Assembly (NCBI GenBank): GCA_046759305.1 | Contig: JBHIBY010000013.1 | Span: 1 to 46,655, forward strand | Source of the DNA: JADFRG01 sp046759305 | GTDB taxonomy: Bacteria > Chloroflexota > Anaerolineae > Anaerolineales > E44-bin32 | Reading direction: 5' to 3' | DNA: 46,655 bases | Part shown: positions 33,128-40,576 of the stretch, in pieces | Numbering within the stretch: position 1 is the stretch's first letter | Layout: every line of letters starts with the position of its first letter | Translations under genes and position numbers: made by a program | Notes under the pieces: generated by a model | Seen by the model: the letters and a program-made list of their open reading frames with translations, nothing else | What the model was told of the DNA's origin: nothing | Database searches by the model: none

Positions 33128-34279
33128 ATGGAATTTGAGCTAAGCGAAGAACAACGCATGTGGCAGCAGGCGGTCCACGAGTTTTGTGCGCAAGAGCTTA
33201 GACCCATGGCAGCAGAACTGGACGAACGCGCGGAATTTAATGCTGAGGCTGTGAGAAAAATGGGGCCGCTTGGATTGTTGGGACTGAACGTCACCGAGGA
33301 ACATGGTGGCGCGGGCGTGGACGCTGTCAGCGCCGCGATCGCGATCGAGGAAGTGGGATGGGCCGACGGTGGGACTGCACTCAGCGTTTCAGCCCACAAC
33401 GGCTTAGCTTGTGCACCGATCGCGCTCTTCGGAAATGAGGAACAGAAACAGCGCTGGCTGCCTTCCCTAGCATTGGGAGAGGGCGGTCTCGGCTCACTAG
33501 CCCTAACCGAACCCGGGGGCGGTTCCGATATGCTGGGCAGCGTCAAGACAAAAGCTGAGCTTACAGATGGTGAGTGGGTTCTCAATGGCAGTAAAGCCTG
33601 GATCACGAATGCCAGCGTGGCCTCCGCGATCGTCACTCTCTGCCGAACGGACCCAGAGGGTGGATCGAGAGCCTTGAGTCTCATCGTCGTTCCCACCGAA
33701 ACCGCCGGCCTCCACATCCATCCGCCAGAAAAGAAGATGGGAGTTCGAGCTTCTCCCACGCACGCTTTGACTTATGAGAATTTGCGGGTGCCAGAGCATC
33801 ACTTGCTTGGAAACCCCGGGGACGGCATTTATCAGACGCTGGAGGTGTTGGACGGTGGTCGCGTTTCTATCGGGGCACTAGCGGTCGGCTTGGCCCAGTC
33901 TGCTTTGGAGGAAGCGATTCGCTACGCAAAGCAGCGGCAAGCTTTCGGTGAGCCGCTGAGTCAGATACCAGCCATCCAGTGGATGATCGCGGATGCGGTC
34001 ACCGAAATCGAGGCCGCACGCTTGCTGGTCTACAAAGCAGCCTGGCTCAAGCAGGGGGGCCTTCCCTTCACCGGGGAGGCTTCGATGGCCAAGTTGTACG
34101 CTACAGAGATGGCGGAACGCGTGACCCGGAACGCCATTCAGATCCTTGGCGGCTACGGGTACAGCGCTGAGTATCCAGTGGAACGCATCTACCGCGATGC
34201 CCGTCTGATGACGATTGGAGAGGGTACGAGTGAAATCCAGCGATTGGTGATTGCCCGGCGCGTGCTGGGAATCGAATAG
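33128..34279 (+). CDS. Acyl-CoA dehydrogenase
   Basis: 383 aa, FAD-dependent short/branched-chain type. N-terminal EEQRMWQQAVHEFCAQEL, the flavin/substrate segment LGSLALTEPGGGSDMLGS, WITNAS, FGEPLSQIPAIQWMIADA, and QILGGYGYSAEYPVERIYRD with the Glu of YPVER-type catalytic site, then IGEGTSEIQRLVIARRVLG. It makes the trans-2-enoyl-CoA and passes electrons to ETF. GAGGAGAAC precedes the ATG. It is 117 bp after the synthetase gene and probably in the same transcript. Confidence 0.93.
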   Translation: MEFELSEEQRMWQQAVHEFCAQELRPMAAELDERAEFNAEAVRKMGPLGLLGLNVTEEHGGAGVDAVSAAIAIEEVGWADGGTALSVSAHNGLACAPIALFGNEEQKQRWLPSLALGEGGLGSLALTEPGGGSDMLGSVKTKAELTDGEWVLNGSKAWITNASVASAIVTLCRTDPEGGSRALSLIVVPTETAGLHIHPPEKKMGVRASPTHALTYENLRVPEHHLLGNPGDGIYQTLEVLDGGRVSIGALAVGLAQSALEEAIRYAKQRQAFGEPLSQIPAIQWMIADAVTEIEAARLLVYKAAWLKQGGLPFTGEASMAKLYATEMAERVTRNAIQILGGYGYSAEYPVERIYRDARLMTIGEGTSEIQRLVIARRVLGIE

Positions 34280-34375
34280 CAGCCGGATCGCACCACAACA
34301 TGACGAAGCTGGCTACCTAACCGCCGCCTCCCCCTTTTTTTCCTTGCTCAATTCAAATCTTTACAAAAGGAAAGA

Positions 34376-34403
34376 GGCTGTCTCAGCTACTTTTGAGACA
34401 GCC
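34376..34403. terminator. Terminator between convergent genes
   Basis: Perfect 10-bp stem GGCTGTCTCA (34376-34385) / TGAGACAGCC (34394-34403) with an 8-nt loop. The better T-rich tail is on the minus strand, ending the small membrane-protein transcript; it may also stop the acyl-CoA dehydrogenase transcript from the other side. Confidence 0.8.
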
Positions 34404-34433
34404 CCTATTGTTACTTCAATTGGCGGATCGGGC

Positions 34434-34784
34434 TTAGCCCTCACCACCTCCCTCTCCCGGCGGTGAGTAGCTCGGAGGCTCCTGAGCCGGAGGAGATGCA
34501 GACTCTGGCATGGGAGGAGATGCAGACTCCGGCATTGCCGAGGCCGGCGCAGCCGCCTTCTCACCACTGCGACCTAGCCACCACTTGTAGCCGAAGTAGA
34601 CTACCACTGAGCCTACCGCCGCCACGACCCATACGGGCCAAACCGCCCTTAAGACCGTGGCCACATCAGAGATTGGCACTAGATAGATGTAGTAATAGGT
34701 TAGCGAGATGGCCCACAAGATGGCAAAGGTGCCAAATAGCCAAAACCGCATCAATCTAAGTCGCCTGTCAATATCTTCGCTCAT
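34434..34784 (-). CDS. Small two-helix membrane protein with Pro/Ser-rich repeat tail
   Basis: 116 aa. Two membrane helices (FWLFGTFAILWAISLTYYY and VWPVWVVAAVGSVVVYFGY) as in small '2TM domain' proteins, with a short charged start. The tail has two copies of MPESASPP encoded by a 24-bp tandem repeat (34489-34535). No function known. Confidence 0.7.
   Translation of the reverse strand: MSEDIDRRLRLMRFWLFGTFAILWAISLTYYYIYLVPISDVATVLRAVWPVWVVAAVGSVVVYFGYKWWLGRSGEKAAAPASAMPESASPPMPESASPPAQEPPSYSPPGEGGGEG
34489..34535. repeat. 24-bp tandem repeat, two copies
   Basis: GGAGGAGATGCAGACTC starts both copies (34489 and 34513), with one difference in the 23 bases compared. Lies inside the coding region and encodes the duplicated octapeptide of the small membrane protein's tail. 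Confidence 0.8.
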
Positions 34785-35005
34785 CCTGTCCCTCCTTGTC
34801 GTGATCGGTCGATCGGCCTGCTCAAGAGTACATTGACCAGTTTAGAGCGCCCCCTACCGCATGCAATGGCTCTTTATGCCTGTACGAGCACCTTTATCGG
34901 AATTGAGCGCAGATTCTTCTCCGCGCATTATATTGACCCCCCCGAAACGCGCAACCGCCGCCCCGAGTGAGGGCCGCGACCGTTTGCAGCTTACTTAGGC
35001 TATAT

Positions 35006-35275
35006 CTAGCCTGCGACCGAACTAAGTGCAGAATCCAGTTCGCCTTCACCGGTCGTGCCGACCCACTGCATTAACACATTCCCTGCCCCATCCAGCAAAA
35101 ATAAATGAGGTTGATATTGATAACCGAGCTGTGATCTGAAAGGAGTAGTGTTTGGATCGTCGATATCCAGGTACACAAAATCGATCTGCCCTGCAAACTT
35201 CGCTTCAAGCCCGTGCACGACGGGCGCCATTCGCTGGCAGCTAGTTCACCAGAAGGCGAAGAACTCCACCAGCAT
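35006..35275 (-). CDS. Candidate UxxC thioredoxin-like selenoprotein (in-frame TGA at 35246-35248)
   Basis: Read through one TGA, the frame encodes 89 aa: MLVEFFAFW-(TGA)-TSCQRMAPVVHGLEAKF, then IDFVYLDIDDP, a central segment, YQPHLFLLDGAGNVLMQWVG and a short end. This is a thioredoxin fold from strand 2 on, and the TGA replaces the first Cys of WCxxC (residue 10). The second Cys (13) is intact, and the frame is otherwise clean to TAG at 35006. A hairpin of bacterial SECIS type follows the TGA. Caveats: thioredoxin's first strand and helix are missing, a TAG lies eight codons before the ATG, and no sel gene is in the window. The alternative is a pseudogene. Standard gene calling would report only the 74-aa piece from 35230. 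Confidence 0.55.
35209..35225 (-). promoter_or_regulatory. Candidate bacterial SECIS hairpin
   Basis: On the minus strand GCCCGU pairs perfectly with ACGGGC (6 bp) around the loop CGUGC. It begins 20 nt after the UGA, and the loop 26 nt after it. Known bacterial SECIS features are a small apical loop with G in its first two positions and a loop 16-37 nt from UGA; all are met. A weaker hairpin (GCCA-GCGAA-UGGC) lies closer to the UGA. Confidence 0.5.
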
Positions 35276-35496
35276 TGAGCCCCGTAAGCTTCGTGCATGC
35301 TACCGACTCTATATTAAGGAACCCTTACCCTGGATAGCGATCGGCTAGTTATAATCGGACACTTGTCACCAGAATGTAGCAAGGGCTACGGCCTGTAAGT
35401 GGCCTTACCCGTCGCTTCGGTCCACTGTGCTAGGCTCGCAAATAGCCTCAAGTCAAACCGCGAGCTTGAGCCGAATCAATACAGTGAGGATACCGA
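35276..35496. other. Intergenic region between the redox genes
   Basis: No further gene seen. It contains a TATAAT (35350-35355, plus strand) that could serve the glutaredoxin-like gene with a long leader, and small hairpins such as GTAAG-TGGC-CTTAC and CTCAAG/CTTGAG. None is convincing as a terminator. Confidence 0.3.
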
Positions 35497-35733
35497 ATGC
35501 GACTTGATATCTATATTGACGATGGCTGCGAGACTTGCGACCATGCCCGGCAGATTGCCAACCAGGTTCGTGAGCGTGTGCCACAGGTGGAAGTGAATTT
35601 GATCGAGCTCACCGGCGAGAAACCAGACAGCGTATTTGCTGTACCGACCTATCTGCTAGATGGCTCCACGCTATATCTCGGTAATCCGAGTGAGGCGGAG
35701 CTGATCGAAAGACTGGAAACTGAATTATCCTAG
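35497..35733 (+). CDS. Glutaredoxin/thioredoxin-like small protein
   Basis: 78 aa. Starts RLDIYIDDGCETCDHARQIA, giving a CxxC motif (CETC) at the thioredoxin-fold position. The cis-Pro follows in FAVPTYLLDG and the sequence ends in LIERLETELS. Complete compact fold without extra domains. Probably a thiol-disulfide reductase or metal-handling protein in the cytoplasm. GTGAGG precedes the ATG. Followed after 17 bp by the Crp/Fnr regulator, probably in one operon. Confidence 0.8.
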   Translation: MRLDIYIDDGCETCDHARQIANQVRERVPQVEVNLIELTGEKPDSVFAVPTYLLDGSTLYLGNPSEAELIERLETELS

Positions 35734-35750
35734 CTAGAATATGAGGCCTC

Positions 35751-36425
35751 ATGGAGACCGTCAAGTTAGAAGCGCTATCCAAAATTAAAATATTTCAGGA
35801 TCTGACCGACCAGGAAATGGAGGAAATGGATCGTTCCACCACCATGAGCACCTGTGAGCCCGGGCGTGTCTTCTATGGGCCGGACGAAGCAGGCGAAGTT
35901 CTCTTTCTATTGAAAAAGGGCCGCGTTCAACTCTATCGGCTCTCTCCAGAAGGCAAGAAGCTAGTAGTTGCACTACTAGAGAAAGGCGCTATTTTCGGAG
36001 AAATGTCCCTTGTTGGGCAGGGGATGCACAACACTTTCGCCGAGGCGATCGACGAGTGCACGCTCTGCGTTATGAGCCGCATGGATGTTGAACGTATCAT
36101 CGAGGAGAAACCCCAAGTAGCCCTGCGTTTTCTGGAAAGCATGGCCATTCGTCTGAGAGAGGCCGAGGAAAAACTCGAAGACCTGGCTTTCAAGAGTATC
36201 CCGGTGCGGCTGGCTGCACTTCTACAGGATTTGGCCAGTGAGAGTAATTCGGGTGACACTATCGAGGGCTACACACACCAGGATCTGGCGGAAATGCTGG
36301 GCACCTACCGCGAAACCGCTACGCAAACCCTCAACGAATTCAAGTCCCACGGCTGGGTAGAAATCGGGCGCAAGAGGATTCGAATCGTGGATCCCAGCGC
36401 GCTGGAAATCCAGGCCCAACCTTAA
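35751..36425 (+). CDS. Crp/Fnr-family transcriptional regulator
   Basis: 224 aa. An N-terminal cyclic-nucleotide-binding-like beta roll (LFLLKKGRVQLYRLSPEGKK ... GAIFGEMSLVGQGMHNTFAE), a long dimerisation helix, and a C-terminal helix-turn-helix THQDLAEMLGTYRETATQTL followed by the wing GWVEIGRKRIRI. No Cys cluster of the Fnr iron-sulfur type is visible. The GEMSL segment is CRP-like, but the cAMP-phosphate Arg motif (RSA) is not present, so the effector is uncertain. A 12-bp palindrome ATGAGGCCTCAT (35741-35752) overlaps the ribosome site and start codon. Confidence 0.9.
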   Translation: METVKLEALSKIKIFQDLTDQEMEEMDRSTTMSTCEPGRVFYGPDEAGEVLFLLKKGRVQLYRLSPEGKKLVVALLEKGAIFGEMSLVGQGMHNTFAEAIDECTLCVMSRMDVERIIEEKPQVALRFLESMAIRLREAEEKLEDLAFKSIPVRLAALLQDLASESNSGDTIEGYTHQDLAEMLGTYRETATQTLNEFKSHGWVEIGRKRIRIVDPSALEIQAQP

Positions 36426-36502
36426 TTCAACTTCTCGCTTCAACCCAATAACCCGCGCTAGCTTCAACTTAGAAGGCCCTGCCTCAAGCTCGAAACGCTG
36501 AC

Positions 36503-36508
36503 TATAAT
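36503..36508 (+). promoter_or_regulatory. -10 element candidate for ftcD
   Basis: Perfect TATAAT, about 20 bp upstream of the ftcD ATG (36529); no good -35 box at the usual distance. Would give a very short leader containing CAGGTGA as ribosome site. Confidence 0.4.
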
Positions 36509-36528
36509 CCTGTGGGCAGGTGAAATAA

Positions 36529-38034
36529 ATGAAGCTTGTAGAGTGCATACCCAATTTCTCCGAGGGTCGTCGGATGGAGGTTGTGGATGCGATCGTTGGC
36601 TCCATTCAGTCCGTTGAGGGAATCCAGCTTCTCGACCGACACAGCGACGAAGACCACAACCGAACGGTAGTCACCATTATCGGCCCGCCGAATGCTGCGA
36701 TGGAAGCCGCGTTTGCCGGTATCTCAAAAGCAGCCGAGCTAATCGACCTAGAGCAGCACGAAGGCGAACACCCGCGCCTGGGGGCCACCGATGTAGTGCC
36801 GTTCGTTCCGATCCGTGAAGTCACGATGGATGAGTGTGTGGAACTGGCGCGTGAGCTTGGTCAGCGCGTAGCGCAGGAGCTTGGGATTCCGGTTTACTTC
36901 TATGAGGAGGCCGCAACTCGTCCCGACCGGGTCAATTTGGCGAAGGTGCGGCGCGGCGAGTACGAAGCGCTCAAAGGGTCCATCGCAGAAAACCCTGATC
37001 GCGCCCCGGATTTCGGCCCTCAAGTACTTGGACCGGCGGGCGCCACAGTGATCGGCGCTCGGAAGCCGCTCATCGCCTACAACGTGTATCTGACCACCGA
37101 TGATGTTGAGATCGCCAAGAAGATCGCGAAAAACGTGCGCCACTCCGGCGGAGGCCTGCGGTTTGTAAAAGCGCTTGGGCTGCTAGTCGAAGGTCGGGCC
37201 CAGGTCTCTATGAACCTGACCGATTTCACCCGTACTCCTATCCACCGCGTGGTTGAAACGATTCGCAGCGAGGCGGGTCGTTACGGCGTAGGTGTGCACA
37301 ATTCTGAACTTGTGGGCCTGACCCCTGAGGCAGCCCTTGTTGATGCAGCGACTTGGTATCTGCAGCTCGACGGATTTGAGACGGAGCAGATGATCGAGAC
37401 TCACCTGTTAGGCGCGAGCCCAGAATCATTCCTGGATCGACTCGCAGACGGCGCCCCGACTCCCGGGGGTGGGTCCGCAGCCGCCCAGGCGGGCGCGATG
37501 GCTGCCGCTCTTGTAGGAATGGTAGGGCGGCTGACTGTGGGAAAGAAGAAATATGCTGGAGTCCAAGCGCGCACCAATGCGATCGTAGAACAGGCAGATG
37601 CCCTGCGCGCCGATCTCGAGGACGCGATCTCAGCAGACGCTCAGGCGTTTGATGGAGTGATGGCGGCGTTGCGCCTGCCAAAAGAGACTGATGATGAGAA
37701 GGCTTCAAGGGCAGAAGCGCTGGAGGAAGCCACGGTTCTGGCGGGTGAGGTCCCGCTGCAGGTTGCCAGGAGCTCGGGAGATGTACTGGAGCTTGCGGCG
37801 GAAATATCGGAAATCGGCAACAAGAATGCGGTCAGCGACGCAGGTGTAGCCGGGAACCTTGCGATAGCGGCCATTCAGTCTGCCGGCCTGAATGTGAAAG
37901 CCAATGCCAGTGGACTCAAAGATAAGAAATTGGCCAAACGATGGCAAGAGGATTATCAGAAACTCGAGGAACTAGCTGGAGAGGTACTGGCGGAAATCCG
38001 ACTGCAGCTAAGCGAGCGAGCGGATATCGAGTGA
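36529..38034 (+). CDS. ftcD: Fused glutamate formiminotransferase / formiminotetrahydrofolate cyclodeaminase
   Basis: 501 aa. Residues 1 to about 295 are the two formiminotransferase subdomains: MKLVECIPNFSEGRRMEVVD, HNRTVVTIIG, and EHPRLGATDVVPFVPI with the catalytic His. Residues about 300-495 are the cyclodeaminase: FLDRLADGAPTPGGGSAAAQ, AGAMAAALVGMVGRLT, then helices and GNLAIAAIQSAGLNVKANAS. The first half moves the formimino group from formiminoglutamate to THF, the second releases ammonia to give methenyl-THF. The fused form is best known from animals; many bacteria have separate proteins. No other histidine-degradation gene is adjacent. Confidence 0.93.
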   Translation: MKLVECIPNFSEGRRMEVVDAIVGSIQSVEGIQLLDRHSDEDHNRTVVTIIGPPNAAMEAAFAGISKAAELIDLEQHEGEHPRLGATDVVPFVPIREVTMDECVELARELGQRVAQELGIPVYFYEEAATRPDRVNLAKVRRGEYEALKGSIAENPDRAPDFGPQVLGPAGATVIGARKPLIAYNVYLTTDDVEIAKKIAKNVRHSGGGLRFVKALGLLVEGRAQVSMNLTDFTRTPIHRVVETIRSEAGRYGVGVHNSELVGLTPEAALVDAATWYLQLDGFETEQMIETHLLGASPESFLDRLADGAPTPGGGSAAAQAGAMAAALVGMVGRLTVGKKKYAGVQARTNAIVEQADALRADLEDAISADAQAFDGVMAALRLPKETDDEKASRAEALEEATVLAGEVPLQVARSSGDVLELAAEISEIGNKNAVSDAGVAGNLAIAAIQSAGLNVKANASGLKDKKLAKRWQEDYQKLEELAGEVLAEIRLQLSERADIE

Positions 38035-38047
38035 GCTCGTAGGCGCA

Positions 38048-39670
38048 TCACCAGCCACTGACTGTGAAGATCTCGTCGAGCAAGACGGATCGCTCTGCGT
38101 CGGTCATGAGTCTCGGCTGCGCGAAATCCTCTAGCATCGCAGTGAGCAGCTCGGTGCTGATGTGACGCCCATCGTAGAAGGTGTGCCGATCTAAAAACTC
38201 CTGACGCAGCGGCAATGCGTGCATCTGATCGAAAAATAGATTTCCCAACCCGTAGTGGATGAAGCCATCAGAATAAAATTCCATCGATTGGGGTCGGTGG
38301 GCTTGGCTGCCATTCACGATGGTCGCCCCAGCATTGATAGCGGCGCGGAAGGCCTCCACCTGATTGGGCAGGGGTCTTGAGCTGTCTGATTCCGGCCATT
38401 GGAAGGTAAAGATCACAGAGTGGCCCTCTTCTTCGAGCTGCGATACGCGCTCCATCATTCCTTCATCATTGCAGGATAGGGCTCCAGGGCGATTCTCCTC
38501 GGCCCACACATAGGCCGGACCGGCCGCGTTGCACCCCATAAATGCCAGTCGATTTCCATTGTGTTCAACAGTAACGGGTAAGCGCGCTTGGGCCAGGTTC
38601 TGACCTCCAGCGAACGTCTCAAACCCCCGCTGATCATAAAGTTCCATCGTGTAGAGCAGAGCCTCGTCTCCCCAATCGGCAAGGTGATTTCCAGATAGTT
38701 CTATTAGATCTACGCCTAAACCTTCAAACAAGGGTAAATGCCGAGGTGAAGAGCAGAACCGAAGGCCGGTTTGAGCCGGATCCGGAGGCGGGCAATCCTC
38801 AGCGAAAGTTGATTCGTGGCTGACATGGGTGAAATCCGCCTGCCGCATGACATCTGCTATCTGTAATCCCGGATAATCGACCCCAAATTGATCCATCCTC
38901 CAGGCTGTCGCTCGGACAAGAGCCGACACACCGGTCATCAGGACGGTGGTCAACCGGCCAGGGTCTCGATTGGTCTTGGGCCAGTCGAGCATTGGCTCCA
39001 GCAGGTCCATGAGCTCTGGATCGCCGCTGAGACCAAAGCTCGTTGCCAGCGGGTAGCTCTGCAGGTCAAAGCTTGAGTCCAGCGGTGAACTGTCGTTGAG
39101 CCTCATCACTTTCCAACGTGGATCGAGCGACTCGAACGGGACGATGACGTACACACGATGGGCGCCCCAAATCTGTTCAAGCAATATGTCGTCAGGCGCG
39201 ATCTGCGCATCGTTATCACTTCCGAGAAGTGGCGCCATCTCCTCTCTTATTTGCTCGGTCACGAAGACTGCAGATTCATCGCCGGCACCTGACCAAGCGA
39301 GGCGCAGTTCCTGGAGGGTCAGACGATCCTCGATAGTCGGGAAAGGCGCCACCAAGGCGTACGTCCATTGAGCTAGCGGCCTATCTGGGTTAGGCCCCAG
39401 CCGTACATGCGCAAGGGTTGGATCATCAACCCACTCAACAGCCAGACCGTCTAGCTGAGTGATCAAGCGTGAGGGTTCAGCAAGAGCGACCGGTAGGCTG
39501 GGAGAGGCCCACAACCGAACGGTGGTTGGTGTGGGTGACGAAAGGGGCTCATGCATCACGGTCGGCGATTCGGTAGCCGTGGCTATTGTCGGCTCTTGCG
39601 TCTCTTGTAGTGTCGAGCAGCCGGCACTTAGGAGGAGCGAAATCCACAAGATCAGGTCACGGAGCTTCAT
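38048..39670 (-). CDS. CapA-like (PGA-cap/metallophosphatase-fold) lipoprotein
   Basis: About 540 aa from ATG 39670. Signal MKLRDLILWISLLLSAGC has a lipobox; the frame open to 39724 runs through the hairpin leader and is not used. A Thr/Pro-rich linker and a region resembling the binding-protein fold (to about 280) precede the CapA domain: HVSHESTFAEDC, GLGVDLIELSGNHLADWGDE, GFETFAGGQNLAQARLPV, VIFTFQWPES, VNGSQAHRPQSMEFYSDGFI and HYGLGNLFFDQ. The Asn-His-Asp and His motifs are those of the calcineurin-like metal site. The family is linked to poly-gamma-glutamate capsule synthesis, but isolated members have unknown substrates. Confidence 0.85.
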   Translation of the reverse strand: MKLRDLILWISLLLSAGCSTLQETQEPTIATATESPTVMHEPLSSPTPTTVRLWASPSLPVALAEPSRLITQLDGLAVEWVDDPTLAHVRLGPNPDRPLAQWTYALVAPFPTIEDRLTLQELRLAWSGAGDESAVFVTEQIREEMAPLLGSDNDAQIAPDDILLEQIWGAHRVYVIVPFESLDPRWKVMRLNDSSPLDSSFDLQSYPLATSFGLSGDPELMDLLEPMLDWPKTNRDPGRLTTVLMTGVSALVRATAWRMDQFGVDYPGLQIADVMRQADFTHVSHESTFAEDCPPPDPAQTGLRFCSSPRHLPLFEGLGVDLIELSGNHLADWGDEALLYTMELYDQRGFETFAGGQNLAQARLPVTVEHNGNRLAFMGCNAAGPAYVWAEENRPGALSCNDEGMMERVSQLEEEGHSVIFTFQWPESDSSRPLPNQVEAFRAAINAGATIVNGSQAHRPQSMEFYSDGFIHYGLGNLFFDQMHALPLRQEFLDRHTFYDGRHISTELLTAMLEDFAQPRLMTDAERSVLLDEIFTVSGW

Positions 39671-39788
39671 ACTCTTTGCAGCGAAATGAAAACGCCCTGG
39701 TGAGCACCACCAGGGCGTACCCATGAGTTACCCGTCGGAGTAGCGCGTTCACACCGGCGCGTGAACCTGGAGGTGCGTGGTGCTCCTC
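39671..39788 (-). promoter_or_regulatory. Structured leader with mutually exclusive terminator and antiterminator (attenuator candidate)
   Basis: Minus strand: ACGCCCTGGTG / CACCAGGGCGT (39718-39708 and 39702-39692) forms a perfect 11-bp stem with a 5-nt loop followed by TTTTCATTT, a terminator just 22 nt before the CapA-like start codon. Upstream, GAGCACCAC (39785-39777) plus CAGG (39769-39766) can pair with CCTGGTGGTGCTC (39714-39702), which would disrupt that terminator. A GTTCAC/GTGAAC hairpin (39766-39747) lies between. No promoter is visible inside, so the CapA-like transcript must cross this region. No known riboswitch class recognised. Confidence 0.5.
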
Positions 39789-40013
39789 CTATCCCTCCGA
39801 CGAGCGCTTGTCCTCCAACTCGATTTCCTGTCGGTCCCCCAGATCCCCCACTGCGCGCACAAGTCCGAGCAGCAAGAGACCCAGCTTAATCCCATCGGTG
39901 GGTCCCATCTTTGGAGGTTCATCTGAGCGTTGGATCATGATATAGGAGGCTCCGAGCCCCGTAAGCGCGCCGACAAGTCCTCCAACAATGAGCGCTTTTG
40001 CTTTCCAGTTCAA
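39789..40013 (-). CDS. Small single-helix membrane protein
   Basis: 74 aa. One Gly/Ala/Leu-rich N-terminal helix (AKALIVGGLVGALTGLGASY), a Pro-containing loop, a second hydrophobic stretch (GIKLGLLLLGLVRAVGDLGD) and an acidic end. Resembles YtxH-like small proteins. Follows the 147-aa membrane protein gene by 11 bp and precedes the structured leader. Confidence 0.65.
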   Translation of the reverse strand: MNWKAKALIVGGLVGALTGLGASYIMIQRSDEPPKMGPTDGIKLGLLLLGLVRAVGDLGDRQEIELEDKRSSEG

Positions 40014-40024
40014 TTTCGCATCCT

Positions 40025-40468
40025 CTAACCCTTAAACATTCCGGCCAGGTATCGAATGCCGGTGATTAGCGCGTAGGTGGCTGCTTTTGGCGCGATGACC
40101 GGCTTGACCGCTGCTTCGCTTACCTCCGCGACCGAAGCTTGCGCATCGAATGCGGCTTCGCGCGTGCGATCGAACGGAAGCGGAACTACTCGTATCAGAT
40201 AGATCACCCCGATCACTACGGCCACAAGTATGACCAATCCCACAAATCCAAGGATTAGCGCCAGAGCCGACAAGAGAATCAAGGAAACGTCCGCCCATGC
40301 ACTCTCATCACCTACCTGCGAAGCAATGATCAGCCCAATGAGCAGGCCGAGCGTCAAAAGCCCCAGACCGAGCGGGAGATAGATCTGCCAGCGAATCTGA
40401 TGTCTCCACTTAGCCAGCACGTCCTCGCTGTTGAGTGAGTAGCGCTTCTTGAGCTCGAACGGATCCAT
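40025..40468 (-). CDS. Two-helix membrane protein, function unknown
   Basis: 147 aa. A charged start (MDPFELKKRYSLNSEDVLAK) is followed by two strong hydrophobic segments (IYLPLGLGLLTLGLLIGLII and LGFVGLVILVAVVIGVIYLI), a short charged stretch and a third weak helix near the end. No recognised domain. Divergent from the DUF362 gene; GGGGC/GCCCC repeats lie in the short gap. Confidence 0.7.
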   Translation of the reverse strand: MDPFELKKRYSLNSEDVLAKWRHQIRWQIYLPLGLGLLTLGLLIGLIIASQVGDESAWADVSLILLSALALILGFVGLVILVAVVIGVIYLIRVVPLPFDRTREAAFDAQASVAEVSEAAVKPVIAPKAATYALITGIRYLAGMFKG

Positions 40469-40576
40469 GGCGCGGCTATTTTAGCATGGGGCCTCTCAAG
40501 CCCCGAATTTATCGCCTCGGGCACAGACATGCGACCTACTTTCCCCGCCCACAGCGCTGGTTTAGAATGTCACGCG

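Noticed and set aside
35222..35239. Closer hairpin GCCA-GCGAA-UGGC as the SECIS
   Set aside because: Its loop is only about 11 nt from the UGA, shorter than the described range, and the stem is weaker than the one at 35209-35225.
35071..35298. 75-codon minus-strand frame from ATG 35298
   Set aside because: It is out of frame with the thioredoxin-like protein and shows no fold; the real signal is the frame with the TGA.
39671..39788. tRNA or known riboswitch in the CapA-like leader
   Set aside because: No cloverleaf with T-arm and anticodon stem can be drawn, and none of the riboswitch cores I know matches; only the terminator/antiterminator layout is supported.
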